A DNA stretch of 64,000 nucleotides. Source: an uncultured Clostridia bacterium. GTDB lineage: Bacteria > Bacillota > Clostridia > Lachnospirales > Lachnospiraceae. This document shows positions 25,637-35,642 of this stretch, one piece after another. The notes beneath the pieces are model-generated. The model made no database searches. It saw only the letters and a program-made list of their open reading frames with translations, and was not told the origin of the DNA. The DNA lies in contig CAOKVX010000011.1 of assembly GCA_948472945.1 (NCBI GenBank), positions 1 to 64,000 on the forward strand, read 5' to 3'. Both the position numbers and the translations under genes were made by a program. Each line of letters starts with the position of its first letter. Within the stretch, counting starts at the first letter, position 1.

Positions 25637-28204
25637 ATGGAAATTCAGAAAGAAAACAGAGGCAGAACAATCCGATTTATAATAGCCAGCTTTGTCATAC
25701 TTGTTATAATATGTATAGGCGCTTTTATAAGTCTGGGACGCTATATGAGCGTAGTGACGCAAAAATCTGTTGACAAGATGGGCAGCCTGTACATGACAGG
25801 CATCAACGCACATTTAACCGAACATTTCAGAACCCTCATCAATTTGAAACTGGACCAGGTTGAGACAGTTGTGAAGGTTGTTGCCCCGAATTTTGACACC
25901 AATGAAGAGTTATATAATGAATTAATATACAGGTCAAACGCCAGAAATTTTAATTATCTTGCACTTTACTCTGAAAGCGGACTGTTTGATATGCTTTCGG
26001 GAGAACAGGTTACGCTTGACGACCCGGAACCATTTTACCAATCTATGTTAACTAACGAGAAAAAAGTCGCCGTAGGAACCGATGAATCCGGCAACAAGAT
26101 AGTTATGTTCGGTATACACGCAGAATATCCTATGAGGTCCGGCGAGAAAAGCATTGCAATAGTTGCCGCCGTTCCGATAGACTATATCAGCACAATGCTG
26201 AGTACCGAGGAAGAAGACGCATTATTAACCTCACATATTATAAGGCATGACGGCAGTTTCATAGTAAGTGATTTGAGCGAAGAATATACAAACTACTTTG
26301 AAAGTATATACACCAGATATGATAATGACGACGACGCAGAAATTGACTCATATATACAGGAGCTTTCAGCATCAATGGACAAAAAAGAAAGCTTTGCCGT
26401 CAAGATGGACTTTGACAACAGCCGCCAAAATGTATATTGTACACTTCTTCCTTATTCTGAGTGGTATCTCATAACTGTACTTCCATATGGAATACTTAAT
26501 GAGACTGTTGAGGAGATGAACCGCGAGAGAACGTCCGCCACCCTGCTTGTCAGCTTAATCATTCTTTTAATGCTGCTTATCATCTTCTATTTTTATTACC
26601 AAATGTCACAGAAGCAGCTCAGAGAGCTTGAAATTGCACGTCAGGCAGCTATGGCTGCCACCAAGGCAAAGTCTGCTTTCCTCTCGAATATGAGCCATGA
26701 CATACGTACGCCAATGAATGCAATCGTAGGAATGACCGCAATTGCAACAACACATATTGACGATAAAGAATATGTACGCAACTGTCTCAAGAAAATAACC
26801 CTGTCAGGCAAACATCTGCTTGGACTTATAAATGATGTGCTTGATATGTCAAAAATTGAGAGCGGAAAAATGACACTTACGGAGGACTGCATTTCACTCA
26901 GGGAGGTAATAGAGGGAATCGTAGGAATTGTACAGACGCAGATTAAAGCAAAATCACAAAATTTTAATGTCCATATAGATAATATAAGCTCCGAGGAAGT
27001 ATACTGTGACAGCGTGCGTCTTAATCAGGTACTTTTGAATCTGCTGTCCAATGCCGTAAAATATACTCAGGATGGCGGAACCATACAGCTAAGGCTGTTT
27101 CAGGAAGAAGCTCCGTCTGAACAAGAAAGTAATTACATCCGCACTCACATTATAGTCAGTGACAACGGAATCGGAATGACCCCGGAATTTTTAAATCAAA
27201 TTTTTGATTCATATTCCAGGGCTGACAGCAAACGCGTGCATAAAACCGAGGGCGCAGGACTTGGCATGGCAATAACTAAATATATTGTAGATGCGATGAA
27301 AGGAACCGTTACGGTTCAGAGTGAGCCTAATAAAGGTACGACATTCCACGTCATCCTTGATTTGGAAAAAGCAACTGAAAAGGAAATCAACATGGTTCTT
27401 CCCGCATGGAAAATGCTAGTTGTAGATGACGATGAAGTACTGTGCCGCACTGCGGTTGACGCCCTTCAGGACATTGGAATACAGGCCGACTGGACGCTCA
27501 GCGGAGAAAAGGCGCTGGAGATGGTTAAAAAACATCACATGATGCGCGACGATTACCAGATAATACTGTTAGACTGGAAACTGCCGGGAATGGATGGACT
27601 ATATGTTGCAAAACAGATACGCAATATTATAGATGCAGATATGACAATTATACTTATATCGGCATATGACTGGAGTGATTTTGAGGATGAAGCCAGGGCT
27701 GCAGGCATCAACGGGTTTATTTCAAAACCATTATTTAAATCAACCTTATTCCACGGACTCAAGAAATATATGGGCGTCGAGGAAAATCATGATGAAATGC
27801 TGACAGATGTAGATTTATCGGGACACCACATATTGGTTGCCGAGGATAACGATTTGAACTGGGAGATATTATATGAGCTCCTGTCTGATATGGGTATGGA
27901 GCTTGAGCGTGCAGAAAACGGTCAAATATGCGTAGAGAAATTTAGTTCATCCAACCGTGGATTTTACGACGCCATCCTCATGGATGTCCGCATGCCTATA
28001 ATGAACGGATATGAAGCGACAACGGCTATCCGCGCGTTAAATAATCGTCCCGACGCACAGGATATTCCTATTATAGCCATGACGGCGGATGCTTTTTCCG
28101 AAGACATCAAGCACTGTCTTGAATGCGGAATGAATGCTCATACTGCAAAACCTATCAATCTTGATGAAGTTATTTCGCTGCTCAAAAAATTTATTCTCCG
28201 GTGA
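25637..28204 (+). CDS. Hybrid sensor histidine kinase with two receiver domains
   Basis: 855 residues. TM1 (about 13-35) and TM2 (about 298-322) bracket an extracytoplasmic sensing domain of Cache type. A HisKA domain with SNMSHDIRTPMNAIVGM (His about 355), a HATPase domain (NQVLLNLLSNAVKY, DNGIGMTP, GAGLGMAITKY), then REC1 (VVDDDEVLCR, Asp in LLDWKLPGMDG) and REC2 (VAEDNDLNWE, Asp in LMDVRMPIMNG) follow. There is no Hpt or output domain and no cognate regulator nearby, so the phosphoryl target is unknown. GGGAGG precedes the ATG. Confidence 0.95.
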   Translation: MEIQKENRGRTIRFIIASFVILVIICIGAFISLGRYMSVVTQKSVDKMGSLYMTGINAHLTEHFRTLINLKLDQVETVVKVVAPNFDTNEELYNELIYRSNARNFNYLALYSESGLFDMLSGEQVTLDDPEPFYQSMLTNEKKVAVGTDESGNKIVMFGIHAEYPMRSGEKSIAIVAAVPIDYISTMLSTEEEDALLTSHIIRHDGSFIVSDLSEEYTNYFESIYTRYDNDDDAEIDSYIQELSASMDKKESFAVKMDFDNSRQNVYCTLLPYSEWYLITVLPYGILNETVEEMNRERTSATLLVSLIILLMLLIIFYFYYQMSQKQLRELEIARQAAMAATKAKSAFLSNMSHDIRTPMNAIVGMTAIATTHIDDKEYVRNCLKKITLSGKHLLGLINDVLDMSKIESGKMTLTEDCISLREVIEGIVGIVQTQIKAKSQNFNVHIDNISSEEVYCDSVRLNQVLLNLLSNAVKYTQDGGTIQLRLFQEEAPSEQESNYIRTHIIVSDNGIGMTPEFLNQIFDSYSRADSKRVHKTEGAGLGMAITKYIVDAMKGTVTVQSEPNKGTTFHVILDLEKATEKEINMVLPAWKMLVVDDDEVLCRTAVDALQDIGIQADWTLSGEKALEMVKKHHMMRDDYQIILLDWKLPGMDGLYVAKQIRNIIDADMTIILISAYDWSDFEDEARAAGINGFISKPLFKSTLFHGLKKYMGVEENHDEMLTDVDLSGHHILVAEDNDLNWEILYELLSDMGMELERAENGQICVEKFSSSNRGFYDAILMDVRMPIMNGYEATTAIRALNNRPDAQDIPIIAMTADAFSEDIKHCLECGMNAHTAKPINLDEVISLLKKFILR

Positions 28205-28287
28205 ATTGATATGTAGTCAATGTCAACGTGCGGCCATCTGTATATCAGCGCTGTTCATTTTGCATATGCACCGTGGAGGAATTATAT

Positions 28288-29232
28288 TTGGAAAGCTTTT
28301 TATTCAGCTTAAATGCAACTATACCGGTTTTTGCAATAATTATAGTCGGTAATCTCCTAAAACGAGTGGGGATTATCGACTCCGCTTTTTCTAATACTGC
28401 CGAAAAATTTGTGTTCAAGGCATGTCTTCCATGTCTTTTGTTTCAGGACCTTACCGGAACGGATATAAGAAAAAATTTTGACCTGTCATATGTGTCTTTC
28501 TGTTTCCTATCGACACTTGCATCAATCATAGTCATTTGGCTTTTAGGCAAAAAAATAATACGCGACAAGTCAAGCGTCGGCGCATTTGTTCAGGGCTCAT
28601 ACAGAAGCAGCGCCGCTATTCTCGGCGTTGCGTTCATACAGAATATATACGGCACATCTGGAATGGCGCCTATTATGATAATAGCCTCGGTTCCTCTTTA
28701 CAACATATTTGCCGTAATAATTCTTACTATTGAAAGTAATGAAAAAAGTAAAGACTCAGCCGTAAAGAGGGCTGTCACAGGAATTATAAAAAACCCTATT
28801 ATTATAGGTATCGCCGCCGGTCTCACAGCATCTTACCTAAATATAGAACTGCCAAAAATGATTGACAAGACAATATCAAACCTTGCCGTTATGGCCTCTT
28901 CACTTGCTCTGATATCACTCGGCGCATCATTTGAGGGAAAGAAAGCCCTTGCAAAAATCAAGCCTACTATAGCGGCATCAATGATTAAACTCATTATTCT
29001 CGCCGCAGTTTTTCTTCCGATTGCGATATATATTGGTTTTCGAGACCAAAAATTAATAGCCATTGTAATCATGTTCGCATCGCCGTGCACGCCTACAGCT
29101 TATATCATGGCTAAAAACATGTACGGTGATGAGACACTTGCGGGAAGTATCGTAGTGGTGACTACTTTCTTTTCCGCGATTACAATGACCATATGGATAT
29201 ATCTTATGAAATCACTTGAGCTTATAAGTTAA
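28288..29232 (+). CDS. AEC-family (auxin efflux carrier-like) transporter
   Basis: 314 residues from TTG 28288, chosen because GTGGAGG is 8 bases upstream and the protein then starts directly at the first membrane helix; the frame is open to 28228 but that adds a non-membrane cysteine-rich leader. About ten helices are present, with the AEC blocks FAIIIVGNLLKRVGI, YRSSAAILGVAFIQNIYG and ASPCTPTAYIMAKNM. Members carry carboxylates or amino acids; the substrate here is unknown. It lies 83 bases after the kinase gene. Confidence 0.88.
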   Translation: MESFLFSLNATIPVFAIIIVGNLLKRVGIIDSAFSNTAEKFVFKACLPCLLFQDLTGTDIRKNFDLSYVSFCFLSTLASIIVIWLLGKKIIRDKSSVGAFVQGSYRSSAAILGVAFIQNIYGTSGMAPIMIIASVPLYNIFAVIILTIESNEKSKDSAVKRAVTGIIKNPIIIGIAAGLTASYLNIELPKMIDKTISNLAVMASSLALISLGASFEGKKALAKIKPTIAASMIKLIILAAVFLPIAIYIGFRDQKLIAIVIMFASPCTPTAYIMAKNMYGDETLAGSIVVVTTFFSAITMTIWIYLMKSLELIS

Positions 29233-30035
29233 AATTTTCCACCACCGCCCCCGTGCCTTGTACCGGATGACGACGTGCGCGTGCTCGAGCCTCCCGCTGA
29301 AGATGATGTCTGTTTCGGCCTTGCACGTTTTGATACATTCGAGTACAGATAAATATCCCTGCTGTCCTCAACTTTCATACTGCCGGACACAATATACTCC
29401 GCCGCAGTCTTTTGTGCCCTTACCGACTTAAGCTGCCCTACAAAAATGACAACTACAATAATAGCTGTTAACAGTCCTGCTAACACAGAGCCCCCGATTA
29501 TCAAAAAAGCATTGTAATGCTTAGGCATATTTCCTATGTCATAGGGTTCATCATTCCTTGCATGTTTAATAAAACTATCACACTCTTCAACAAAAGTATC
29601 AAACGCTGCGAAGTAATTGCCAGTGCTCAAATCCGGCAGAAATTTGTCTGATATATACTCTATACCGGCATCCGTAAACGCAGTTATTCCATATCCCGTT
29701 GTTGAAATATGCCAGTCCCTGTCCTCCATGCTGACTAGCAGGAGTATTCCGTCTCTGCTATCATTATATCCATAGTTATTGTAGTCATAGTAATCGCCAG
29801 CAAAATCGTCGGGATATGAGTCACCGATAGAAGCCATAGTAACGACTACAACCTCAAACTTATGTTTCTCACTCACACTGTCAAGTTTACTAAGTATTGA
29901 TTCCTGCTCGTCATCAGTTAATAGACCAGCCTCGTCGACAAGTCTAATGTCATGCACCTCTTCCGCCATAATAACTCCCGACGGTATCAACAAGGCAATA
30001 AGAACGAGAATCATATATAATAATCTCTTTTTCAT
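29229..30035 (-). CDS. TPM-domain membrane protein (YgcG family)
   Basis: 268 residues from ATG 30035, which has GGAGG upstream and opens a signal peptide (MKKRLLYMILVLIALLI, cut near VIMAEE). The TPM domain (about 25-165) begins VDEAGLLTDDEQESI and contains YDYNNYGYNDSRDGILLLV. A membrane helix (about 185-207) and a Ser-rich tail ending in GTRHGGGGGKF follow; this glycine-rich end is typical of the family. The role is not established; homologues are linked to membrane protein turnover. It closes an SPFH/zinc-ribbon/TPM operon. Confidence 0.88.
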   Translation of the reverse strand: MKKRLLYMILVLIALLIPSGVIMAEEVHDIRLVDEAGLLTDDEQESILSKLDSVSEKHKFEVVVVTMASIGDSYPDDFAGDYYDYNNYGYNDSRDGILLLVSMEDRDWHISTTGYGITAFTDAGIEYISDKFLPDLSTGNYFAAFDTFVEECDSFIKHARNDEPYDIGNMPKHYNAFLIIGGSVLAGLLTAIIVVVIFVGQLKSVRAQKTAAEYIVSGSMKVEDSRDIYLYSNVSKRARPKQTSSSAGGSSTRTSSSGTRHGGGGGKF

Positions 30036-30051
30036 CTTCTCATACCTCCGT

Positions 30052-31140
30052 CTACAGCAAATACCAGCCAAGCGATATAAGCATTGCGGCAGCCGCCGTA
30101 ACGCCTCCCCATACGCCAAACAGCCACTTTACAAGAGCGCTTTTATCCATAGGCAGGTTTCCCACAAACTTTCCGGTCTGTCCATTCATTGCAAACGTAT
30201 ACTTTTCACCTCTCCAAGTCGTATTGAGAATCCAAACAGGATATAACGCGTAACTTGCATTTGTTTGTGACAGGCTTATGTTGCTGTCCTCGGTAATCAC
30301 TGATGAATAACCCGTGACGGTCGATGCAAATGATTTCTCCGTACTGCCTTTTATCCTTCTGTTTACTCTGTCAATATTTTCTTCCTCCGACACATCATAT
30401 TTGTCGGCAAGATAACCGGCAAGATACGCTGTCTGGAACGGTACGGCCTCGTCAAAATCAAAAGGCTCAATAGATTCCATCATGTTATCATCCATCTTCT
30501 CCGAGCCGTCTGCCGGAACATGGGCAAAAGATATATTACCGCTTCTGTATACAGAAAAATACTTCGTCTGTGTATAATAATAGTCGGAGTCACTCCATGT
30601 ATGTACTTTTGTCGCCTTATATCGTATATGCGCATTCGCATCGGCGTCAAACAGCCAAAATGGCACATAAATACCTCTAACCTCGTCAATATGGTTCTGA
30701 CTCTTAAATATTTTGGGAAGAAGCTTTTTACCTCTAAGGTGCTTTGACATTCTTTCTATTGCCGCTTTTTTGTCCAGCTTAAACGGAATTACATAATCAG
30801 GCTTTAACTCACCGGACACCATACCTTTTACAATGATTGGATTGTCACAAAACGGGCATTTTGACGCGGCCATTACAGCATCGCCTACAACCTCCCCCCC
30901 GCACGATTCGCATAAATATACGCGTACAGCGTCCCTCTCCTCAGAATTCCACTCGCCTCCCATTGCCGTGTCCCAGTTCATATTGTCAGGCGAGGTCATT
31001 TTAAGGTCCTCATCATATTTTTTAAGAGTTTCAAGTTCATACTCTGTGTCACAGAAAGGGCATTTCACATTCTGGCTGGCCGTATCAAATGCAATTGCTC
31101 CGCCACAGTTTGGACATTTGTATTCTATCTGGTCAGACAT
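30052..31140 (-). CDS. Zinc-ribbon protein with C-terminal membrane helix
   Basis: 362 residues. The N-terminus has two zinc ribbons, KCPNCGGAIAFD with VKCPFCDTEYE and YLCESCGGEVVGD with SKCPFCDNPI. A middle beta-rich domain (YVPFWLFDADANAHIRYKA, YALYPVWILNTTWRGEKYTFAMNG) and one C-terminal helix follow. This architecture is common in Firmicutes next to SPFH and TPM proteins, annotated as TFIIB-type zinc-ribbon or primosomal-protein-like, but no biochemical function is known to me. It probably assists a membrane microdomain complex. Confidence 0.85.
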   Translation of the reverse strand: MSDQIEYKCPNCGGAIAFDTASQNVKCPFCDTEYELETLKKYDEDLKMTSPDNMNWDTAMGGEWNSEERDAVRVYLCESCGGEVVGDAVMAASKCPFCDNPIIVKGMVSGELKPDYVIPFKLDKKAAIERMSKHLRGKKLLPKIFKSQNHIDEVRGIYVPFWLFDADANAHIRYKATKVHTWSDSDYYYTQTKYFSVYRSGNISFAHVPADGSEKMDDNMMESIEPFDFDEAVPFQTAYLAGYLADKYDVSEEENIDRVNRRIKGSTEKSFASTVTGYSSVITEDSNISLSQTNASYALYPVWILNTTWRGEKYTFAMNGQTGKFVGNLPMDKSALVKWLFGVWGGVTAAAAMLISLGWYLL

Positions 31141-31154
31141 CTCATCACATCCTT

Positions 31155-32483
31155 CTACTCCGGTCTCTTAGCGCCGCACTGCGGGCAGAATTTTCCTTCG
31201 TTCACTTCTCCACATGTACAAGTCCACGCACCTTCAGGCTTCTTTGCTCCGCATTCCGAACAGAATTTACCTGAATTGACTGCTCCGCACGCACATGTCC
31301 ATTTGTTATCCTCCGGCTTAGGCGCTCCACATTCCTGACAGAACTTTCCTGTATTGACACTTCCGCATGCACATGTCCAACCATCCGTACTGTTGCCTTT
31401 AGAAACCGCCTGAACCGGGGCTGTCTGAGCTTGAGCTGCCTGAGACTGCGACGGGTTCTGCGAAGCCTGCTGACTTCTACCCATTGCAAATAAATCATTA
31501 GCGTTTGCTCCACCTCCAGAGTTCATTGCCATACCCATTCCCATAAATCCTGTCATTGCTCCGGCCTTATTTGAAGCGGCTGCCGTCATAGCCTCCGCCT
31601 GAGCTCCCGCAAGAGTAGCCGCCGCCATGTTCGGGTCCCTGAGAATAGCAGTCTTCTGCGCATTTTTAATAATCTCCTGATCTTCCTCAGGCAGCGTTAT
31701 CGGATTAAGCGCAACGGTTACAACCTCAAGCCCCCTTATCTCGGACCATTTCTTTGAAAGAGCCTCGTTCATTGCTTCCGCAATTTCCTCAGCGTGCGCA
31801 GGCAATGCGCTCGGTCTAATCTCCATCTCGGATATCTTAGCAAATGCAGGCTGAAGTGCGCTGACAAACTCAGTCTTAAGCTGCCCCGCTATCTCATCTT
31901 TCGTGTATTCCTGCTCTACATTTCCGCAGACATTAGCGTAAAACAGAAGCGGGTCCGCTATCTTATAGGAATATACCCCGTTACACCTGACCGATACGTC
32001 AATGTCAAGACCAATATTCCTGTCAACCACCCTGAACGGTATAGGGTTAGGAGTGCCAAACTTGTTGTCTACAAGCTCTTTGGTGTTGAAATAATATACT
32101 CTCTGGTCCTTGCCCGTATCTCCGCCATATGTAAATCTCTTACCTATAGTTTTGAACGTATTAATAATACCATCGCCAAGATTTCCTGAAAAAATGGAAG
32201 GTTCGGTTGAACTGTCAAATGTAAATTGTCCCGGTTCCGCACAAACCTCGACAATCTTACCCTGCTCAACAATTATCATACACTGTCCGTCTGCAACGGC
32301 AATTACCGAACCGCTGCTTATAATGTTATCGCTTCCCTTTGTGTTTGACGAACGCGAACTTGTTTGTTTCTGCCCCTTTACGACAAGCACGTCATTTGCA
32401 ATCGAATCACAAGAAAAAAATTCTTTCCACTGGTCGGCAAACGCACTGTCGGCAGCCCCCGTTATAGCTTTAATTAATCCCAT
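31155..32483 (-). CDS. SPFH-domain protein with triple C-terminal zinc ribbon
   Basis: 442 residues. The SPFH (band-7-like) domain covers about residues 25-270 and includes TFDSSTEPSIFSG and KRFTYGGDTGKDQRVYYFN. A Gln/Ala-rich linker leads to three near-identical zinc ribbons of the type WTCACGxVNxGKFCxECGAxKPE. No membrane helix is seen, so it is likely a peripheral cytoplasmic scaffold, similar to B. subtilis YdjI. AGGAG precedes ATG 32483. It heads the operon with the zinc-ribbon and TPM genes. Confidence 0.9.
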   Translation of the reverse strand: MGLIKAITGAADSAFADQWKEFFSCDSIANDVLVVKGQKQTSSRSSNTKGSDNIISSGSVIAVADGQCMIIVEQGKIVEVCAEPGQFTFDSSTEPSIFSGNLGDGIINTFKTIGKRFTYGGDTGKDQRVYYFNTKELVDNKFGTPNPIPFRVVDRNIGLDIDVSVRCNGVYSYKIADPLLFYANVCGNVEQEYTKDEIAGQLKTEFVSALQPAFAKISEMEIRPSALPAHAEEIAEAMNEALSKKWSEIRGLEVVTVALNPITLPEEDQEIIKNAQKTAILRDPNMAAATLAGAQAEAMTAAASNKAGAMTGFMGMGMAMNSGGGANANDLFAMGRSQQASQNPSQSQAAQAQTAPVQAVSKGNSTDGWTCACGSVNTGKFCQECGAPKPEDNKWTCACGAVNSGKFCSECGAKKPEGAWTCTCGEVNEGKFCPQCGAKRPE

Positions 32484-32534
32484 ATTTACTCTCCTATCTT
32501 TTTAACACTTTCAACTTTTGTAGCAGTGTTTCAT

Positions 32535-34196
32535 TTAAATCATACTTTTTATGCTTTCGATTGTTACCGGTTTGGAGTAATGATACCCCTGATGCCAGTC
32601 TGCATTAAACTTAGCAAGATACTCCCTTACCTCTTCATTCTCAACCCCCTCTATGCACACCTCAAGATTAGTCGTATTGGCGAAGCTTACAATTGACTCA
32701 ACAATCGCCTGGTTGAACGGTTTGTTTTTTATGTCCTTTACAAATGACATATCTATCTTAAGCTCGTCTACCGGCAGCTCAAGCACAACATTTAGAGATG
32801 CGTTGCCTGTGCCAAAATCATCCATCGCAACTTTGATTCCGCGGGACTTAAAATATTCTATCTCACTCTTTAAAAATCCCATGTCGAGCATACGGCACCT
32901 CTCAGTCAGCTCTATACAAAAATGCTCGTGCGGAAAATTATAATCATCCAAAATTCCAAGCAGCGTTTCCCTGAACTCACACCGCTCTATCTGTGCTGCT
33001 GATATATTTACATTGATAAAAAACTCAGGTTTCTGTCTCAAAACCTCCGATGCATCCTTAACCGACTGTCTTATAACCCAGTTTCCAAGCTCAAATATGC
33101 ACGGGTCCTCCTCAAGCCATTCAATAAACACTCCCGGCGGAACAAGACCGTACGGTTCTTTTTCCCATCTTAAAAGGGCCTCCATGCCCTTAATTTCTCC
33201 GCTTGACGCCTCAACAATCGGCTGGTAGCTCATAAAAAACCCTTCACATTCCTTAAGCGCGCATTGGTGTATTACACTTATAAGCTCAATGTCGTCACTT
33301 CTATTCGCAGAAAATGAATCATTTGACATTACAAGCCCGCCGTGATGTTCATGCCTTGACATGTCGAGCGCATACGTCAGCCTGCTCTTAACCGAGTTGG
33401 CGTCATCCATATATCCCTCAAGCAGTACCGCGCCCGCAGAAATCTTAAGAGGAACCTTTTTATCGTCAATACGTATGTCATTTGAAAGCGCACATGTAAT
33501 ATTCCTGTAAACTTCCGCGAGCTTTTCCTTTGATATGTTATCAAAGCATACCGCGAACTTGGCGCCCGACAGCCTATAAACCTCCGCTTTCTTTCCGACT
33601 ATTTCAGCGAGTTTTTCAGCCACCTTGTGCAGTACCTTGTTGGCATACTCCGAGCCATATATAACATTAATATTGCAGAAACGGTCCAGTCCAATCTTTA
33701 AAAGCACTGACCCTGTCTTTTCATTTATATATTTTTTTATCCTCTCGGTGAATACCGCTTCCGTATGCAATCCGGTGACAGAGTCTATATCTTCTAAAAT
33801 ATCATGCTTTATAAACATCGTAATGAGAGCCAAATGATTCCCTCTCACATCATTCATAAACATTGTACGCGCGGAAAACCTTATATATCCCTTATTTGAA
33901 AGATTTACCCTATATTCAATCGGAAATTCATGATTCCTGCCCATAATCCTTTCCGCAAAACCTCTGCGGTACATTTCCAAATCATCCTTATGTACTCTTA
34001 AATTCGTTTTCTCCTCTGCAAACTTTGAATAGCTCCCGTCAAGTCCAAATAATTCCACTGCTTTCTCAGACCACCATGTTACTTTATTATCAAGTCTTGT
34101 AATTGAAATACACGACCTTCTGGACAGTCTGAATATACTATCTATCAACTCCGGAGTTTTTTGTCCGATATCTTTCCAAAAATCATCATGCGTCAA
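32535..34196 (-). CDS. Cyclic di-GMP phosphodiesterase (PAS-GGDEF*-EAL)
   Basis: 553 residues from TTG 34196 (GCAGGTG upstream). An N-terminal PAS-like domain (about 20-130) precedes a degenerate GGDEF domain, where the catalytic signature is RLSGAKFAV rather than GGDEF, so it should not make c-di-GMP. The EAL domain is intact: GMEALLRW, NVNISAAQIE, IELTERC, MDDFGTGNASL, DELKID, EGVENEE, HQGYHYSKP. It is therefore expected to degrade c-di-GMP to pGpG in the cytoplasm, the GGDEF remnant perhaps sensing GTP. The PAS ligand is unknown. Confidence 0.93.
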   Translation of the reverse strand: MTHDDFWKDIGQKTPELIDSIFRLSRRSCISITRLDNKVTWWSEKAVELFGLDGSYSKFAEEKTNLRVHKDDLEMYRRGFAERIMGRNHEFPIEYRVNLSNKGYIRFSARTMFMNDVRGNHLALITMFIKHDILEDIDSVTGLHTEAVFTERIKKYINEKTGSVLLKIGLDRFCNINVIYGSEYANKVLHKVAEKLAEIVGKKAEVYRLSGAKFAVCFDNISKEKLAEVYRNITCALSNDIRIDDKKVPLKISAGAVLLEGYMDDANSVKSRLTYALDMSRHEHHGGLVMSNDSFSANRSDDIELISVIHQCALKECEGFFMSYQPIVEASSGEIKGMEALLRWEKEPYGLVPPGVFIEWLEEDPCIFELGNWVIRQSVKDASEVLRQKPEFFINVNISAAQIERCEFRETLLGILDDYNFPHEHFCIELTERCRMLDMGFLKSEIEYFKSRGIKVAMDDFGTGNASLNVVLELPVDELKIDMSFVKDIKNKPFNQAIVESIVSFANTTNLEVCIEGVENEEVREYLAKFNADWHQGYHYSKPVTIESIKSMI

Positions 34197-34319
34197 CGAA
34201 ATTCACCTGCCTTTAATTCCAAAAAATATTAATATGTTATATTATATCATATTTTAAATATATAATATGATATAAATATATTTTTTTTCTATTGAATTAA
34301 TAAAATGGAAACATTGTAT

Positions 34320-34508
34320 TCAATATTTGTACGCGGGAAAGTCTATAGGGTTACGCTTTGGCAGGGCTATTTCTTCCGATTTTGGCTTTCTCATCTCTGT
34401 ATGAATATCTTTAGAAAGCTCTGAAATATTTTTATACTTGTCTATCTGCGACTTTGTTAAAGTGTCATTAATCACAAATGTCGGACTAACAAGCTGCGCA
34501 AGGAAAGA
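34320..34508 (-). pseudogene. C-terminal remnant of an unknown gene
   Basis: A 62-codon minus-strand frame between TAG (34509-34511) and TGA (34320-34322) with coding-like composition: SPTFVINDTLTKSQIDKYKN and KRNPIDFPAYKY. No start codon or ribosome site is convincing. It looks like the tail of a decayed protein. The rest of the 34197-34556 gap is AT-rich without other features. Confidence 0.4.
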
Positions 34509-34556
34509 CTAAATTATAAGATTTCTTTTGACATTACCTTATGCATCTTTCACGAT

Positions 34557-35594
34557 TTATTTAAACCGCTTAATTATATACTTTGCAGAATCCGTAAGCT
34601 CCGACTTTTTCCAGCCGGATTCTTTCGCGCATCCAGACTTAATGAATGCTGACGTCTCGTTCTTGTTAGACAGGTTCCACGCAGCATAACTGATTTTATT
34701 TTTATCGAGGAAATCAAACCATTTTTTTGCCTCGCCTTTATTGATTCCGCTGCTGCCGGACGCGTCGCATATTCCAAACTCCGTAACAAACAGCGGAAGT
34801 CCAGAATCAAGCGCCTTCTGTGCTTTCTGCCTTAAAAATTCCCCGTGCGTAGCCGCATAGAAATGAAGAGAATACATTATATTGCCAAACTTTGAGGATA
34901 TCCTGTCGGCCGCCGCTGCGTCCACGTCCTGCGACCACGTCGGCGTGCCTGTAATAATGACGGCGTCTTTGTCATATTTTCGAATCTTTTTTATAACCTT
35001 GACCGCATATTTTTTTATGTCCTTCCACTGCACGCCGCCGTTCGGTTCATTACATATCTCATACAGCACATTACTGTTGTTTTTATACTTTTTAGCCATC
35101 TTCTTAAAAAAAGAAACGGCTTCTTTCTGATGAACCGCCGGACTGCCGTCGCTTAATATGTGCCAGTCAATAATAACATACAGCCCTGCGTCATCTGCAT
35201 ATCTCACGCCTTCATCAATAAGTTTTTCAAGCTTCTTTTTATTTTCCGCGTCGCCCGTGCAGTAGCCGTTGTATTCGGCAGTGTACATTGCAAGCCTGAC
35301 TACATTGATTCCCCACTTCTTTTTCATATAGCTAAACGACTTCTCATTGACATACTCCGGAAACCAAGACAGTCCGTGTGTGCTTATTCCCTTTAACTGA
35401 ACAGCTTTTCCGCTTCTGTCAACAAGCTCGGTTCCTTTCACGCTAAGCGGCGAAAGACCTGCTGCCGACGCGTCTTTATTTAAGACAAATAACATTGCCG
35501 ATGCAAACAGCACGGCGACCAGTACGCCTGACGCATACTTTTTTAATTGTCCAATGTTATTTCTGCCAAAATACTTTTCTAAAATATCTTTCAT
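34557..35594 (-). CDS. GH5 endoglucanase (cellulase), secreted or membrane-anchored
   Basis: 345 residues. A long basic N-terminus and a hydrophobic segment (about 22-42, ending DASAAG) act as signal or anchor. The GH5 barrel follows, with LKGISTHGLSWFPEYV, WGINVVRLAMY, the acid/base Glu in YEICNEPNGGVQW and the nucleophile Glu in LFVTEFGICDASG, as in subfamily 2 endo-beta-1,4-glucanases. It hydrolyses cellulose or mixed beta-glucan outside the cell. GAGAGGAG precedes the ATG. No carbohydrate-binding module is attached. Confidence 0.94.
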   Translation of the reverse strand: MKDILEKYFGRNNIGQLKKYASGVLVAVLFASAMLFVLNKDASAAGLSPLSVKGTELVDRSGKAVQLKGISTHGLSWFPEYVNEKSFSYMKKKWGINVVRLAMYTAEYNGYCTGDAENKKKLEKLIDEGVRYADDAGLYVIIDWHILSDGSPAVHQKEAVSFFKKMAKKYKNNSNVLYEICNEPNGGVQWKDIKKYAVKVIKKIRKYDKDAVIITGTPTWSQDVDAAAADRISSKFGNIMYSLHFYAATHGEFLRQKAQKALDSGLPLFVTEFGICDASGSSGINKGEAKKWFDFLDKNKISYAAWNLSNKNETSAFIKSGCAKESGWKKSELTDSAKYIIKRFK

Positions 35595-35642
35595 ATCAGA
35601 CTCCTCTCAGCATCCCATTCACCCACACAAAACGGACATTAT

